In this document: positions 62,327 through 64,000 of the stretch, piece after piece
Layout: every line of letters starts with the position of its first letter
How positions within the stretch are numbered: position 1 is the first letter of the stretch
From: Pseudomonas indica NBRC 103045
GTDB lineage: Bacteria; Pseudomonadota; Gammaproteobacteria; Pseudomonadales; Pseudomonadaceae
Length of the DNA stretch: 64,000 nt
Direction of reading: 5' to 3'
NCBI RefSeq assembly: GCF_002091635.1
Contig: NZ_BDAC01000018.1
Coordinates: 62,001-126,000 of the forward strand
Position numbers and translations under genes: made by a program
Notes under the pieces: model-generated
Databases searched by the model: none
What the model was told of the DNA's origin: nothing
The model's input: only the letters and a program-made list of their open reading frames with translations

Positions 62327-63718
62327 TCAGACCCAGCCCCAGAACTGCAACCACCACCCATACCCGACCAGACCCGCCGCCGGTAGCATGCAGATAAAGG
62401 CGCCCAGCGTGCGCCGGGCGGGCAGGCGTTCGCCGCGCAGTACCTGCCAGCCGAGCCACAGACTCCAGGCGATGGCGCCGGCCAGCAGGGCGGCGCGGGT
62501 CGGTTGCACCCAGTCCAGGGGCACCCCTTCGAAGCGCAGCAGTTTGACGGTGGTGGAGGAGAGCCCGAGGAACAGCCCGGCGGCACCGAGGGGCGTGAGG
62601 CTCAGCGCCAGTTGGCGGAACAGCGTCGGCCGTCCGGCCAGCGTCGTGGCGGCGCGCAGCAGCAGGCTCAGTGCGCCGCCCAGGAGCAGCCCGATGCCGA
62701 GCAGGTAGACGAGGATGAGCGCGCCATCCAGCCAGTTGAAGGTGTCGTTGACCTGCGGGTAGTGGGTCAGCAGCCACCAGGGCGCGTTGGCCTCCAACGG
62801 CCAGAACAGGTCGCGCTCCACCAGCCAGGTGGCGAGGGTCTGCTTGAGGTCGATGAACCAGGGGCTGACCGTCCACTGGAAGGCGCCCATGGCCAGGCCG
62901 ATCACTCCGAACAGAAGCAGGCGCACGTCCCAGGGGGAGGGCTCCGACGGACCGCCGCACGAAACGTCGTCGCGATGGCGCTCGACATGGATGATCTCCT
63001 GGTTCGGCGAGCGCAGGGCCAGGCTCACTGCGCCGCGCTGGCCGCTGCAGCGTCCGCAGGCGTGGCAATCCGAGGCGCCGCGCATGCGGCGAATGTCCAG
63101 CAGAGGGGCGCAGTTGGGCGGTGGCAGGTGGGGTAGCGGATTCTCCCGCCAACGTTGCTCGTCGACGCGGAAATGCACCGGCGCCAGCTTGGCGAGCAGG
63201 CCGAACACGCCGCTCACCGGGCACAGGTAGCGGCACCAGATGCGCTTGCCGCGCCCATAGAGGAAGCCCACCAGCATCGCCGCGAGGGTGGAGCCGCCGA
63301 GAATCAGCAGGGCAGCCTGGGCGTAGTCGTAGACACTGATCAACTGGCCATAGACGGTGGTGAGGATGAACGCCAGGGTCGGCCAGCCGCCCCAGCGCAT
63401 CCAGCGCGGTGTGCCCCGGCCGAGGCCGCGCCGGCTGGCCCATTCGCTGAGCGAGCCTTCCGGGCAGAGTACGCCGCACCAGAGGCGACCGAACAGCACC
63501 ACCGAGAGCAGCACGAAGGGCCACCAGAGCCCCCAGAAGACGAACTGGGCGAACAGCGTGAGGTTGTCCAGCAACCCGCTGTGCGCCGCCGGCAGCGGCA
63601 GCAGGGCGGGGATTACCAACAGCACCGCGTAGAACGTCACTACCGACCATTGCAGGGCGCGGATGACCCCGGCGTGACGCCGCATGGCGTCGCCGAGCCG
63701 CGCCAGGGAAGCGTTCAT
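62327..63718 (-). CDS. ftrD: Polyferredoxin membrane protein, probable FtrD of an FtrABCD Fe(II) uptake system
   Basis: A 463-residue NapH/NosR-like inner-membrane protein with about ten hydrophobic segments and cytosolic iron-sulfur sites. C81 and C85 in LWCGVLCPEGSLSE and the pair in WCRYLCPVSGVFG give two CxxxCP motifs. CHACGRCSGQRGAVSL is a partial ferredoxin ligand set. Its ATG overlaps the stop of the FTR1-type gene, the arrangement of ftrC-ftrD in Bordetella. It would pass electrons needed for ferrous/ferric iron handling at the permease. NosR-type roles are less likely because no nos gene is adjacent. Confidence 0.78.
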   Translation of the reverse strand: MNASLARLGDAMRRHAGVIRALQWSVVTFYAVLLVIPALLPLPAAHSGLLDNLTLFAQFVFWGLWWPFVLLSVVLFGRLWCGVLCPEGSLSEWASRRGLGRGTPRWMRWGGWPTLAFILTTVYGQLISVYDYAQAALLILGGSTLAAMLVGFLYGRGKRIWCRYLCPVSGVFGLLAKLAPVHFRVDEQRWRENPLPHLPPPNCAPLLDIRRMRGASDCHACGRCSGQRGAVSLALRSPNQEIIHVERHRDDVSCGGPSEPSPWDVRLLLFGVIGLAMGAFQWTVSPWFIDLKQTLATWLVERDLFWPLEANAPWWLLTHYPQVNDTFNWLDGALILVYLLGIGLLLGGALSLLLRAATTLAGRPTLFRQLALSLTPLGAAGLFLGLSSTTVKLLRFEGVPLDWVQPTRAALLAGAIAWSLWLGWQVLRGERLPARRTLGAFICMLPAAGLVGYGWWLQFWGWV

Positions 63719-64000
63719 GCCGGGCTGACCCTCGCCAGCACCGGTTGCGGCCGCCACAACCAGAGCCAGACCAGCACCCAGTACGCGGCCATCAAACCCA
63801 CCGCAGCCGGAGAGGGCATGGCCCGGTAGCCGGTGAACCCGGCCAGCACGGCACCCACGCCGGAGCCGTCATCCAGGACGGCCGAGCTGTCCCACAGCGC
63901 TTCGCCGAGCAGGCTGTAGGCCACTTCCGGCAGGTCCATGCCCATCAACTGGCCGCTGACCCGGTCCAGCCCGGCCATCAGCAGGGCGGCGCCGAGCAGC
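63715..64000 (-). CDS. ftrC: FTR1-family iron permease, partial (5' end beyond window)
   Basis: The last 94 codons of a gene entering from the right edge. The visible part, LWDSSAVLDDGSGVGAVLAG then FTGYRAMPSPAAVGLMAAYW, is the C-terminal helix pair of FTR1/EfeU iron permeases, ending WRPQPVLARVSPA. The stop overlaps the next gene as ATGA. The remaining ftrA and ftrB are expected to the right. The assignment rests on the C-terminus only. Confidence 0.75.
   Translation of the reverse strand, partial: LLGAALLMAGLDRVSGQLMGMDLPEVAYSLLGEALWDSSAVLDDGSGVGAVLAGFTGYRAMPSPAAVGLMAAYWVLVWLWLWRPQPVLARVSPA

Noticed and set aside
62327-63718. NosR of nitrous oxide reduction
   Set aside because: The CxxxCP motifs fit, but there is no FMN-binding or nos neighbour. 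The overlapping gene is an FTR1-type permease, so FtrD is preferred.

Overview
The window is a single high-GC chromosomal segment from a gamma-proteobacterium of the genus Pseudomonas, most likely the P. aeruginosa/P. citronellolis/P. nitroreducens side of the genus. The evidence is a close pseudolysin (LasB) homologue, an MvaU silencer, a narXL-narK-narGHJI-ppiC-moaA nitrate respiration cluster with ANR/DNR boxes, a DNR-type regulator, several small proteins I recognise as Pseudomonas families (DUF1652, DUF3509, DUF6279, the tryptophan-synthase-beta-like protein) and many REP palindromes. I cannot fix the species. No rRNA, tRNA, CRISPR array, prophage or autonomous insertion sequence was seen.

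Layout. 1-7.9 kb: the end of a flagellar rod/ring/hook-junction operon (flgE tail, flgFGHIJKL and one uncharacterised export-like gene). Its short FlgK and FlgL, and a FlgJ fused to a lytic transglycosylase, suggest a secondary (lateral-type) flagellum. 8-26.7 kb: mixed housekeeping and accessory genes, including mvaU, lipoproteins, a thioredoxin-reductase-like flavoprotein, a diguanylate cyclase, a protealysin-type protease with its emfourin-type inhibitor, a pseudouridine synthase bordered by a MITE-like element, a PQQ-type sugar dehydrogenase, a sodium:solute symporter, an MFS transporter, a CvfB-like S1 protein and a three-gene envelope-stress operon. 26.7-27.2 kb: a tandemly duplicated 227-bp repeat cassette upstream of lasB. 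27.5-39.5 kb: lasB, a cold-shock protein, a Rieske-FAD oxidoreductase, dGTPase, polysaccharide deacetylase, PcpS-type phosphopantetheinyl transferase and dienelactone hydrolase, with many small stress-type proteins.

39.7-55.9 kb is the dissimilatory nitrate reductase island. The NarX/NarL nitrate sensor pair lies on the minus strand. Divergently transcribed are an E. coli-type NarK, a universal stress protein, a NarK2-type transporter, NarGHJI, a small Cys/Gly-rich protein, a PpiC/NifM-type isomerase with the same N-terminal leader, and MoaA for the molybdenum cofactor. An ANR/DNR box precedes narK. Another precedes a DGC-domain zinc-binding protein next to narL.

56-64 kb carries the anaerobic deoxyribonucleotide module: an ANR/DNR-boxed nrdD, a separate 54-codon gene that looks like the missing NrdD glycyl-radical domain, nrdG, a DNR-like regulator, and the end of a probable FtrABCD ferrous-iron uptake operon. 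The whole right third reads as an anaerobic-life neighbourhood: nitrate respiration, cofactor and DNA-precursor synthesis without oxygen, and Fe(II) uptake.

The most unusual observations are the split NrdD, the duplicated Cys-rich leader of the PpiC protein, the 227-bp composite repeat, the protealysin/emfourin pair, and the set of iterated palindromes at 38.5 kb.
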